Below are positions 32,057-39,492 of a stretch of DNA of 40,917 nt, piece after piece. The stretch's first letter is position 1, and every line of letters starts with the position of its first letter. The stretch is from Chloroflexota bacterium (GTDB lineage Bacteria > Chloroflexota > Anaerolineae > B4-G1): positions 1 through 40,917 of the forward strand of contig JAAEPW010000159.1 in NCBI GenBank assembly GCA_024232355.1, in the 5' to 3' direction. The translations under genes were made by a program, and so were the position numbers. The notes beneath the pieces are model-generated. The model worked only from the letters and a program-made list of their open reading frames with translations, ran no database searches and was not told the origin of the DNA.

Positions 32057-34135
32057 CTATATGCTGATCCGAGCATCCACGGCAAAGACGCGATCCTCGT
32101 AAGCGATGAGGGGATTCAGATCCATCTCTTGAATCATCGGCAGGTCGGTCACTAGTTGAGAAACGCGCTGAATGACCTCGATCAGTTTCTCCTGGTCTAC
32201 GCCCTTCTCACCCCGCACCCCCTCCAGCAAAGGGGCCATCTTGATAGAAGAGAGCATTTCCTCGGCCTCGACCTCGGTGACCGGCGAGAGCTTGAAAATC
32301 ACGTCCTTTAACACCTCGACGTAGATGCCGCCCATACCAAACATCACCAAGTGTCCCAATCCTTCCTCGGCCTTGGTCCCAACGATGACCTCCATTCCGC
32401 CAGGCAGATACTCTTGGATAAAGAACTTTAAATCCTCACTGTCAATCGTCCGTTCCATCCCTTCGACCGCGGCGCGGACGGCCTCACCATCTCTCAAATT
32501 CACCACCACGCCGCCAACGTCGCTCTTGTGTACGACGGATTCGGAATCAGCCTTGATCACCACTGGGTAGCCGACCGCAGCGGCGGCTTGTCCTGCCTCC
32601 TCGGTGTTCTCGGCCACCCGCCATCCCGCGACAGGGATGCCATAGGCCCCCAGCAGCCCGTATACCTCGGCGGCAGACAGAATCTCTCGCCCGGCATCTT
32701 TTGCGCCTTGGATGATCTCTTCCGCGCCCGCCTTGTCCACGTCGTCAAATACGCGTACCTCACCGATCTCGCGAGACCGAATTTCATTATACTGGGCCAA
32801 CGCGACCAGCGCCCGCGCCGCCGTCCCAGGAAAACTGTAACACGGCACGCCCCCATCCTGCAAGATCCTCACGGTCTCTGTCCACTGACGCTTGTCCGTC
32901 ATCAGATTGCAAACGATAGGCTTTTTGCCCTGCTTGCTGACCTCGACGATTTCTTGAGCGATGCTTTCGTTATCCACAAAGAACGGTGTGACAAAGTTGA
33001 TGTACACACAGTCGATCTGGTCCTCGTCCATCATTGTGTCCAGTGCGGCCCGCCACTGCTCCCCTCCTGCGGTAGCGAGCACGTCCGTCGGATTGCTGAA
33101 CGTGGCCGCGGGGTGCAGCTTGGTCTTGAGGAACGCGATGGCTTCTTCAGAAAGGGGCGGAATCGTCAGACCGGCGTTCACAAGCACGTCGGTCGCAATG
33201 ACGGCGGGGCCGCCAGTGTTTGCGATCATGCCCACCCGGTTGCCTCGCGAAATCGGTTGCGATGCAAATGCCACTGCAGCCTGGCACAGCTCGCCCTCGT
33301 CGTGGAAGGAAAGCACACCCGTCTTTTCGAAAATGAGGTCGGTAGCCAGATCCTCTTTGGCCAACCCCCCGGTGTGAGACGCGGCCGCTTTTGCGCCTTC
33401 TGCCGTGCGCCCGGCCTTCATCGCCAGGATCGGCTTTTTCGCCGCCACCTCCCTGGCGACCTCCAGGAACGTGGTGGGGTCCCTGAGGCCCTCGACGTAC
33501 AGCACGATTACCCGCGTCTCCTCGTCGTCGCCGTAATACTTGAGGATTTCGGGGATGGTCACGTCGCACGCGTTCCCGTTGGAGGCGTACATCCGCGTCC
33601 CAACGCCCATCTCGGCAAAGGCCTGGTGAATCGTCTCGGCCACACCGCCGCTCAGCGCAACGATAGAGATATGTCCCGGATCGGGTTTGGTGAACGTAAA
33701 GTTGCAATAGGCGCGCACGTCAGAGTCCGAGTTGATGACGCCCTGACAATTGGGGCCGAATATGCGAATGCCGTGCGCCTCGGCATTGGCCATGCAATCC
33801 GCCTGGATGGCCGCGCCCTCCGGCCCAACCTCCGCAAAGCCGCCGCCGTTAAGGATCACAAACTTTACGTTCTTTTTCCCGCAATCGTCAATCGCCATTG
33901 GCACAAACTTGGCGGGGATGACCACGTGTACCACGTCCACGTCCGTCGGCACGTCCAGGATAGACCCGTAGGCTTTGATGCCCCGAATCTCGTCCGCTTT
34001 GGGGTTGATCGGGTAGATCGCTCCCTTGTACCCAAAGTCAATCAAGTTTTTGATAATCCGGTTGCCAATAGCCAGTTCTTTGGTAGACGCGCCGATGACG
34101 GCTACCGCTTTTGGATTGAACAATGTGTCTAACAT
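32057..34135 (-). CDS. ADP-forming acyl-CoA synthetase (acetate-CoA ligase, fused alpha-beta)
   Basis: A 692-residue enzyme that converts acyl-CoA, ADP and phosphate to acid, CoA and ATP, an energy-saving step of fermenters. The CoA-binding Rossmann domain (VAVIGAST, residues 1-125) is followed by the two ligase-like domains with phospho-accepting His254 in AAASHTGGLA. From about 465 comes the ATP-grasp beta part (GYPVVIKADSESVVHKSDVGGV, EMDLNPLIAY). Alpha and beta are fused in the alpha-beta order. GGAGG lies inside the last codons of the upstream dehydratase gene, only one base separating the two frames, so they are translationally coupled. Confidence 0.93.
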   Translation of the reverse strand: MLDTLFNPKAVAVIGASTKELAIGNRIIKNLIDFGYKGAIYPINPKADEIRGIKAYGSILDVPTDVDVVHVVIPAKFVPMAIDDCGKKNVKFVILNGGGFAEVGPEGAAIQADCMANAEAHGIRIFGPNCQGVINSDSDVRAYCNFTFTKPDPGHISIVALSGGVAETIHQAFAEMGVGTRMYASNGNACDVTIPEILKYYGDDEETRVIVLYVEGLRDPTTFLEVAREVAAKKPILAMKAGRTAEGAKAAASHTGGLAKEDLATDLIFEKTGVLSFHDEGELCQAAVAFASQPISRGNRVGMIANTGGPAVIATDVLVNAGLTIPPLSEEAIAFLKTKLHPAATFSNPTDVLATAGGEQWRAALDTMMDEDQIDCVYINFVTPFFVDNESIAQEIVEVSKQGKKPIVCNLMTDKRQWTETVRILQDGGVPCYSFPGTAARALVALAQYNEIRSREIGEVRVFDDVDKAGAEEIIQGAKDAGREILSAAEVYGLLGAYGIPVAGWRVAENTEEAGQAAAAVGYPVVIKADSESVVHKSDVGGVVVNLRDGEAVRAAVEGMERTIDSEDLKFFIQEYLPGGMEVIVGTKAEEGLGHLVMFGMGGIYVEVLKDVIFKLSPVTEVEAEEMLSSIKMAPLLEGVRGEKGVDQEKLIEVIQRVSQLVTDLPMIQEMDLNPLIAYEDRVFAVDARISI

Positions 34136-34136
34136 A

Positions 34137-35378
34137 CTACCTCCGCTCCGCCAGTTGCTCGATAAAGGCTTCGATGTTTGTGTTCGTCTGTTCGTCGGAC
34201 AGGCAGCGCAGGTCGTTCAGGTCTCCGTCGATGACCAGGTTGGGGATTCCGCTCTCCTCCGTGAGCCGCTGCGGCATGCCATAGTTGCAGTTCGAGTTGT
34301 TGGGGCACGTCCGGGCATTGTGGTAAATGACGCCATCGATCTTGAAGAAATCAAACATCCACTTGATGTACTCTTCCTTGACGTCGTCCGACCGGGCGAT
34401 AAACTGCTTGGTGTACGCCATCGCCATACTCTTGAATGGATCATTAGAATCAAGGTCGGAGAAAATCCAACTGTTGCAATAGGTAGAGGCCAGCACGTTC
34501 GCCCCCAGGCCCGCGAACAACTCAGAGTGGGCCCGCAGCCTGCCCCAGACGGGCATGCCGTCCCAATAGATTCGGAATTGCTCGTTGTCCACAGCACCCA
34601 CGCCGTTCTCGACTCGATCATTCAGCTCGGCCAGCAATTCTTCGTAAAAGTCGAGGGCTCCCTGCGTCCCTCTCGCCACCACCGCAGGCCCCATCAACGT
34701 GGTACCGTCAAAGAACGTCAACGGTGCCGGCATATTGGAAGCAGAATACAGCACCTCTTGCCATATATCAGAGCACCTGCGAGAAAGCGCTACCACGTCC
34801 TTGAATTCGTCCATATCAAACTTGTGCCCGACCACCTCCTCCAAGGGCTCGACCAGATTCTCCATCTGTTTGGTCATCGAAAACACGTGGTCGTCGGTGA
34901 CCTCGCCGATTCCCCGGTACGAGTGGACGCCAACCAACGGCGCATCAAACTCCCTGGCATACCAGGCGAACCAGTCTTGAACGTCCCGGCATTGGTTGGT
35001 GTTAAACACCAACACGTCGGCCTTGGGCGGCCCCTCGATGCCCAACGGCTCAAAGGGCGTGTACCCCTGCGTGTAGGCTCCGATATCCGTCGTCATGTAC
35101 GAGCACATCTCTGGCGAATAGCCCAAGGCGTTGGCATAGGGGATGTACTCTGTCGCCTTGCGGGTAGTGCCCAGCGCCGCCGAGAGAGTCTCTGGGAAAT
35201 AGACCAAAAAACCCATTCCCCTCAAAAGCTCAGCCGGACCCACACTCGTGCACCACGCGATCTTTTTTTCACCGCTCTTGGAAGCCTGATCGAGTTCGAC
35301 ATAATAGTCGGCCATAAACTTGCGCTGCGTACGGCCAGCCTCCAACCTCTTCAAAACCACCTTTTTTTCCTCTGCCAC
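34137..35378 (-). CDS. HgdB/BcrB-family radical dehydratase or reductase subunit (single)
   Basis: A 413-residue Fe-S protein of the 2-hydroxyacyl-CoA dehydratase/benzoyl-CoA reductase family. It starts at GTG 35378 behind AGGAGG. Eight Cys are present (43, 92, 130, 202, 301, 358, 364, 392); those at WCTSVGPAELL, NTNQCRD and ARTCPN are the likely [4Fe-4S] ligands. The end IDGDLNDLRCLSDEQTNTNI corresponds to the family's D..D...S..Q..TRIEAF region, with the usual Arg replaced by Asn. Activated by the HgdC-type ATPase (28624-29424), such enzymes remove water from 2-hydroxyacyl-CoA by a ketyl radical. Known dehydratases pair two different subunits; only one is encoded here. Alternatives are a homodimeric double-cubane cluster protein or a benzoyl-CoA reductase relative. 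It is coupled to the ADP-forming synthetase gene. Confidence 0.87.
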   Translation of the reverse strand: MAEEKKVVLKRLEAGRTQRKFMADYYVELDQASKSGEKKIAWCTSVGPAELLRGMGFLVYFPETLSAALGTTRKATEYIPYANALGYSPEMCSYMTTDIGAYTQGYTPFEPLGIEGPPKADVLVFNTNQCRDVQDWFAWYAREFDAPLVGVHSYRGIGEVTDDHVFSMTKQMENLVEPLEEVVGHKFDMDEFKDVVALSRRCSDIWQEVLYSASNMPAPLTFFDGTTLMGPAVVARGTQGALDFYEELLAELNDRVENGVGAVDNEQFRIYWDGMPVWGRLRAHSELFAGLGANVLASTYCNSWIFSDLDSNDPFKSMAMAYTKQFIARSDDVKEEYIKWMFDFFKIDGVIYHNARTCPNNSNCNYGMPQRLTEESGIPNLVIDGDLNDLRCLSDEQTNTNIEAFIEQLAERR

Positions 35379-35480
35379 AAGTACCCTCCTAAGTAACTGC
35401 TAGATTACTCCGCCCGCAGATCGCGATCAAACCTACGGGAGAGTACAATTGATCCATTGGGCGCATTTCAAACGAGTCAA

Positions 35481-35524
35481 GTAGCCGCGCTTTCCATAGC
35501 GCGCGGTATGGAAAGCGCGACTAC
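35481..35524. repeat. Dispersed palindromic repeat, family A, copy 2
   Basis: GTAGCCGCGCTTTCCATA (35481-35498) pairs with TATGGAAAGCGCGACTAC (35507-35524), one mismatch in 18, around an eight-base loop. It lies in the 170-base gap between the hydratase/dehydrogenase fusion and the dehydratase gene. It shares its core with copies at 616-673 and 40807-40862. It may also act as a transcript hairpin. Confidence 0.88.
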
Positions 35525-35548
35525 TGAGATGAAGTACGTCCTAATTCT

Positions 35549-37444
35549 TTATTTCCCCTTGAATTTTGGCCTTCTTCGCTCCACAAAAGCCGTCATTCCC
35601 TCTTTTTGATCCTCCGTGCCAAAGGTCTCCATCACGCCATCCAGTTCAGCCGCGAGACCATCCTCCAGGCTCAATTGCAGCGCCTGATTGATGGCTGTCT
35701 TGGCCTTGCCCACGGCGATGGGGCCTTGCCTGGAGATGCGCTTGGCCAGCCGCTCCGCTTCTGGTAACAATTGCTGGAGCGGCACCGCTCGGTTGATCAA
35801 CCCGATGCGCTCCGCTTCCTCGGCTCCGATCTGCCCACCGGCAAAGATCAACTCACACGCGCGCCCTTTGCCAATCAGACGAGCCGAACGCTGCGTGCCG
35901 CCCAGGCCGGGAAAGATGCCCAATCCCACCTCTGGGAAGCCCATGCGGGCGTCGGTGGCGGCCAAGCGAATATCGCAGGCCAACGCCAGTTCCAGCCCGC
36001 CGCCCAGCGCAAAACCATTGATGGCAGCGATGACGGGCTTTTCCATCTGTTCGATGTCGGTCAGCACGCCCTGGCCAAACGCCGTAAACTCTCGCACCTC
36101 GGCCTTGCTCTTGGACATCATCGTGCGGATGTCGGCCCCGGCGACAAAAGCCGGTCCCTCGCCGGTAATGATCACGGCGCGCACATTGGCGTCGTCCCGC
36201 ACCTGCGCGACCACATCTTTTAGCTCGCGCAACACTTTTTCGTTGAGAGCGTTCATCGCTTCGGGCCGGCTCATCGTGATGGTGGCGACGTGCCCCTTGA
36301 CCTCCAGTTTGACGTCTCGCAATATAAAGGGTTCGCCAGACTGAGCCTGCTTTTGCAACAGTTCCGGCACGTTGAAGGAATCGTGATGAGCAGCCACTTG
36401 CTCTACCAGTTCTAGCGCTTTATCCACTCCCAACCTGTTCATCATCCCGAACGGCCCCTTGGACCAGCGCAGCCCGACCAGCGCGCCCCGGTCGGTGTCC
36501 TCGATGGTGGCTACACCCTCCTCCACCAATTGTGCCGCCACACCAAATACGACGCCCAGCAAACGATCACCAACTGCTGTCTTGGCCGCTGCGTCTACCT
36601 CGCCTCCCAGGTCCCACTCCTCCCCGGACTCAAACTGGGCAGTCAGTGCGTCGGCGGGCGCGTGAAATTCACCGATCGATTCGGCCAGCGAGCTGGTCGA
36701 GTGGTAGGCGATGGGGACACCGGTAGCGTTCATCAACGCGAACGGCCCCAACCCAATGCGAAAAGTCTCGCGGGCGGCCTCATCGATAGTGGGGATGTTT
36801 GCCACCCCCTCACCCAACAGTCGAGCAGCCTCGTTCAGCCACGGGACGAAAAAGCGATTGACGGCAAAACCCGGCGCGTCCTTGGCAACGATGGGTATCT
36901 TGCCCGTGACGCGGGCATAGGCCATCAGCGCCTCCATCACCTCCGGCGAGGTCTGGTCGGTGGCGATAACCTCAAGCAGTTGGTTGATGACGGCGGGGAA
37001 AAAGTAGTGCAGCCCCGCTACTCTGTCTGGCCGATTGGTAGCTGACGCCATCTCGGCGATGGAGAACGAGGAAGTGTTGCTGGCAAAGATGGTGCCCTCG
37101 TGGCAGATGCCGTCCAACTCTTTGAACAGCCCTTGCTTGATCTCCATATTCTCAATGATGACCTCGATCACCAGGTCGCAGTCGGCCAGGTCGGCCAAGT
37201 CGGTGGTGCCGCTGACTCTTGCCCAGGTACCATCCCGCTTGGCCTGGGACATCTTTTTCTTCGCCACGCCCTTGTCCAAAAAGGCGCTGATGCGGCCCAG
37301 TCCTTTTTCCAGCAGTTCTTCGTTCAACTCGCGGACGACGGTCTCATAACCCGCCTGCGCTGCAACCTGGGCGATGCCGGCGCCCATCAACCCACATCCT
37401 ATTACGCCAACTTTGTTTATTACGCCTACTTTTTTGATAGTCAT
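35549..37444 (-). CDS. 3-hydroxyacyl-CoA dehydrogenase/enoyl-CoA hydratase fusion
   Basis: A 631-residue beta-oxidation enzyme. The dehydrogenase comes first: VGVIGCGLMGAGIAQVAAQAG, NTSSFSIAEMA, LHYFFPAVINQLLEVI and KDAPGFAVNRFFVPWLNE hold the Ser, His, Glu and Asn of the active site, though the usual HFFNP reads HYFFP. A second C-terminal dehydrogenase domain follows to about 375. The crotonase part, from about 380, has GPAFVAGADIRTM, GFALGGGLELALACD and MGFPEVGLGIFPGLGGTQR with both catalytic Glu. This order is the reverse of FadB/FadJ. ATG 37444 is set by GGAG eight bases before it; the frame to 37504 is rejected. It would hydrate enoyl-CoA from the dehydratase and oxidise it for thiolase. 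Confidence 0.93.
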   Translation of the reverse strand: MTIKKVGVINKVGVIGCGLMGAGIAQVAAQAGYETVVRELNEELLEKGLGRISAFLDKGVAKKKMSQAKRDGTWARVSGTTDLADLADCDLVIEVIIENMEIKQGLFKELDGICHEGTIFASNTSSFSIAEMASATNRPDRVAGLHYFFPAVINQLLEVIATDQTSPEVMEALMAYARVTGKIPIVAKDAPGFAVNRFFVPWLNEAARLLGEGVANIPTIDEAARETFRIGLGPFALMNATGVPIAYHSTSSLAESIGEFHAPADALTAQFESGEEWDLGGEVDAAAKTAVGDRLLGVVFGVAAQLVEEGVATIEDTDRGALVGLRWSKGPFGMMNRLGVDKALELVEQVAAHHDSFNVPELLQKQAQSGEPFILRDVKLEVKGHVATITMSRPEAMNALNEKVLRELKDVVAQVRDDANVRAVIITGEGPAFVAGADIRTMMSKSKAEVREFTAFGQGVLTDIEQMEKPVIAAINGFALGGGLELALACDIRLAATDARMGFPEVGLGIFPGLGGTQRSARLIGKGRACELIFAGGQIGAEEAERIGLINRAVPLQQLLPEAERLAKRISRQGPIAVGKAKTAINQALQLSLEDGLAAELDGVMETFGTEDQKEGMTAFVERRRPKFKGK

Positions 37445-37490
37445 CAATATTTCTCCTTTCTTTCTAGCGGAATAATTACACCCTGAAAAG

Positions 37491-37943
37491 TCAATTCCAA
37501 CCAAATTCTGAATAATAAATACCTCGACGATAATTCGTTATGGCAACTTTTACATACGGAACTAGATTCTCTGGCAGTTCACTGATTGGAAACCATCCTA
37601 GATCATCACATTTATCCAATTCCATATTTTGTACCTCACCCAACCACTCACTCGCTGTGAAAAAGAATGATATCCGCTCATCATCGGCTTTTCTGTGCAA
37701 AAGATGTACCAACCTCAGATTATCTGGGCTAATGGTAATGCCAACCTCTTCTTGTGCTTCTCTCGCCATCGCCCGAGTTGCTGGTTCATTGCCATCCATA
37801 TGACCTGCTACCAGACTATAATTTCCATCCTGATATCCGGTATTGAAACGTCGTAAAAGTAGTATTTCCTCTTTTACTATCAAGATCAAATGCACCTCAG
37901 GAATTAGGCTGAATCTTTTTTTGCTGAATGGATTAGATGTCAC
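37491..37943 (-). CDS. Nudix hydrolase
   Basis: A 150-residue protein with a complete Nudix box: G47, E53, R61, E62, E65, E66 and G68 within GHMDGNEPATRAMAREAQEE. These residues bind Mg or Mn and cleave nucleoside-diphosphate-linked substrates. Family-typical length. The start is a GTG at 37943 that overlaps the stop of the GAF gene by four bases, with GAGAGG seven bases upstream, so translation is coupled; a longer frame to 37979 is less likely. The coupling suggests that the GAF protein and this hydrolase work together, perhaps on a signalling nucleotide, but the substrate is unknown. Confidence 0.87.
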   Translation of the reverse strand: MTSNPFSKKRFSLIPEVHLILIVKEEILLLRRFNTGYQDGNYSLVAGHMDGNEPATRAMAREAQEEVGITISPDNLRLVHLLHRKADDERISFFFTASEWLGEVQNMELDKCDDLGWFPISELPENLVPYVKVAITNYRRGIYYSEFGWN

Positions 37944-38983
37944 ACAACTACCTCTCGATACTTTATACACGGCGTCCACGAGCCCAACGGCCTATCGCAC
38001 CCTCTGCACGAAGCCTGCCCTTGGCGCTGTTTGCAGTAACTGTTCACCACATATTCAAACACTTTGGCGTTTCGGATGGCAAAGGCGATTTCCTCCGCGA
38101 TGGAGAGCAGCAACATGTGCTCTTCGTCCGTGAAAGAACCCTCGCCAGCTTTGTTCAAAACCTCAAGCACGCCAACCTGCTCCTCGCCAGCCGTGAGCGG
38201 GACGGCGATCATGTTCCTCGTCTGAAAACCGGATTCCGAATCGACCTGTTCGTAGAATCGCGGGTCGTCATGCACATCGTTGATGACCTCTGATTGCTGC
38301 ATCTGCAAGATGGAACCCGCAAGCCCTTTGTCTGCCGGAAACGTGGCGGCTTTTAGTACCGGTTTGGCAGGCCCTTCGATGTTGTAAAAGCCAAAATTCT
38401 TCTTCTCGTCATCAAGGAGAAGGACTGAGGCCGCTTCCGCTGAGACTGCTTCCATACAACAGTACAAAGTGGTTTCCAACAATTCGTGCAGGTCCAACGG
38501 CTGAGAAAGCATCGAGCTGATGGTCAGATACGTATTCAGGTGCGCAAGTTGCTGTGTGGATTTTTCACACTCGATCAGACGGTCAATTATCTGAGCGAAC
38601 GGGCGGAAAAATCGCTCGTTGAAAGGCACATCTTCCGAGGCTTCCAGACCGACCAAACCGACGCATCCTCCTTGGGTTCGCAATGGGTACAATCTAAGAT
38701 TGGTGTCTGGAACTTTGTCCAGACTTGATAGATGGTCGAATTGTTCAGTACACAAATTCTCTATCTTGGACGCTGTTTCAGGTTGCATCCCTTGTTGAGA
38801 AAAATGTGACTTGGGCAGTCGGGAATCAGCCATGTAAAGGAAAACCGAGTCCGCGTGCATCGTTCTGGCTATGCCAGGGAGAACACCATCTGCAAGTTCC
38901 TCCAGGCTTTGATCCGCAAGCGCGATGTCGAGCAGGTCCATTAGTTGCAAAGCTTGCTCGGCTGTTCTCTCTTTATGAATCAT
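37940..38983 (-). CDS. Tandem GAF-domain protein with a C-terminal four-Cys motif
   Basis: A 347-residue cytoplasmic sensor. One GAF-like region covers about 20-140 and a second, clearer one about 150-315 (TISSMLSQPLDLHELLETTL, DPRFYEQVDSESGFQTRNMI, VPLTAGEEQVGVLEVLNKAG). No output domain such as HTH, GGDEF or kinase follows. The tail carries YCKQRQGQASC, then CRGC and TPC (C-x8-C-x2-C-x9-C), which could hold an Fe-S cluster or zinc. The start ATG 38983 is preceded by GGGAGG; a frame to 39055 runs into a repeat and is rejected. It is coupled to the Nudix gene. A redox or small-molecule switch without DNA-binding of its own is a reasonable guess. Confidence 0.83.
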   Translation of the reverse strand: MIHKERTAEQALQLMDLLDIALADQSLEELADGVLPGIARTMHADSVFLYMADSRLPKSHFSQQGMQPETASKIENLCTEQFDHLSSLDKVPDTNLRLYPLRTQGGCVGLVGLEASEDVPFNERFFRPFAQIIDRLIECEKSTQQLAHLNTYLTISSMLSQPLDLHELLETTLYCCMEAVSAEAASVLLLDDEKKNFGFYNIEGPAKPVLKAATFPADKGLAGSILQMQQSEVINDVHDDPRFYEQVDSESGFQTRNMIAVPLTAGEEQVGVLEVLNKAGEGSFTDEEHMLLLSIAEEIAFAIRNAKVFEYVVNSYCKQRQGQASCRGCDRPLGSWTPCIKYREVVV

Positions 38984-39019
38984 AATGACAAACCTCCCAC
39001 ACGAATACGCAATCGAAAC

Positions 39020-39070
39020 GTAGCATAGGGCCTTGTGCCCGTTTTGCCCGCCCACAAGGGGCTATGCTAC
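39020..39070. repeat. Dispersed palindromic repeat, family B, copy 2
   Basis: GTAGCATAGGGCCTTGTGCC at the left and CCCACAAGGGGCTATGCTAC at the right, as in copy 1 at 27732-27784. It fills the gap between the GAF gene and the VOC gene, and its right edge supplies the stop codon of the VOC gene. Confidence 0.87.
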
Positions 39071-39459
39071 TTGAACTCTACCAAGTCCCACAAATTCCCA
39101 TACAAATCCTCGAAAACCGCTACTGTGCCATAAGGCGCGGTTTTTGGTTCCCTCACGAAATGTATCCCGCGTGAAACCATCTCGTCGTAATCACGCCAGA
39201 AATCATCTGTCTTGAGAAACAGAAACACCCGACCACCGGTCTGGTTACCAATAAAAGCTTGTTGCTCAGGAGTCGAGGCTCTCGCCAGCAGCAAGGTCGT
39301 GCCGGTTGAGCCTGGAGGTGCGACCAACACCCAACGCTTGTCCTGTTCGGGTTGGTATGTGTCCTCGACCAGGGTAAAGTGGAGTTTCTGCGTGTAAAAC
39401 TCAATTGCCTCGTCGTAATCGCGAACGACTAGGGCCACGTGGACAATAGACTGTTGCAT
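39067..39459 (-). CDS. VOC-superfamily protein (glyoxalase/dioxygenase fold)
   Basis: A 130-residue single VOC module: VHVALVVRDYDEAIEFYTQKLHF at the N-terminus (given in family order; first metal-ligand His at residue 7), LVAPPGSTGTTLLLARAST in the middle and GTVAVFEDLYGNLWDLVEF at the end, with the second Glu ligand near the C-terminus. The fold serves glyoxalases, epimerases such as methylmalonyl-CoA epimerase, and resistance proteins; this sequence most resembles the glyoxalase-like group. It lies 33 bases behind the dehalogenase-like gene. Its TAG stop lies inside repeat family B. The ribosome site is weak. Confidence 0.8.
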   Translation of the reverse strand: MQQSIVHVALVVRDYDEAIEFYTQKLHFTLVEDTYQPEQDKRWVLVAPPGSTGTTLLLARASTPEQQAFIGNQTGGRVFLFLKTDDFWRDYDEMVSRGIHFVREPKTAPYGTVAVFEDLYGNLWDLVEFK

Positions 39460-39492
39460 TACTTTTGCATCCCGCCAACCTGGCTACTTTTT

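Noticed and set aside
32528..34132. Plus-strand open frame of 534 codons
   Set aside because: It lies fully antisense to the clear ADP-forming acyl-CoA synthetase, has composition biased by the opposite gene (many Arg/His/Gly) and no recognisable domain.
34137..35378. Complete class I benzoyl-CoA reductase (four subunits)
   Set aside because: Only one BcrB/C-like and one BcrA/D-like gene are present; no ferredoxin-type or ring-hydrolase genes of the benzoyl-CoA pathway were found.
34026..35396. Plus-strand open frame of 456 codons
   Set aside because: Antisense to the dehydratase subunit; no ribosome site or family motif. A shadow of codon usage on the other strand.
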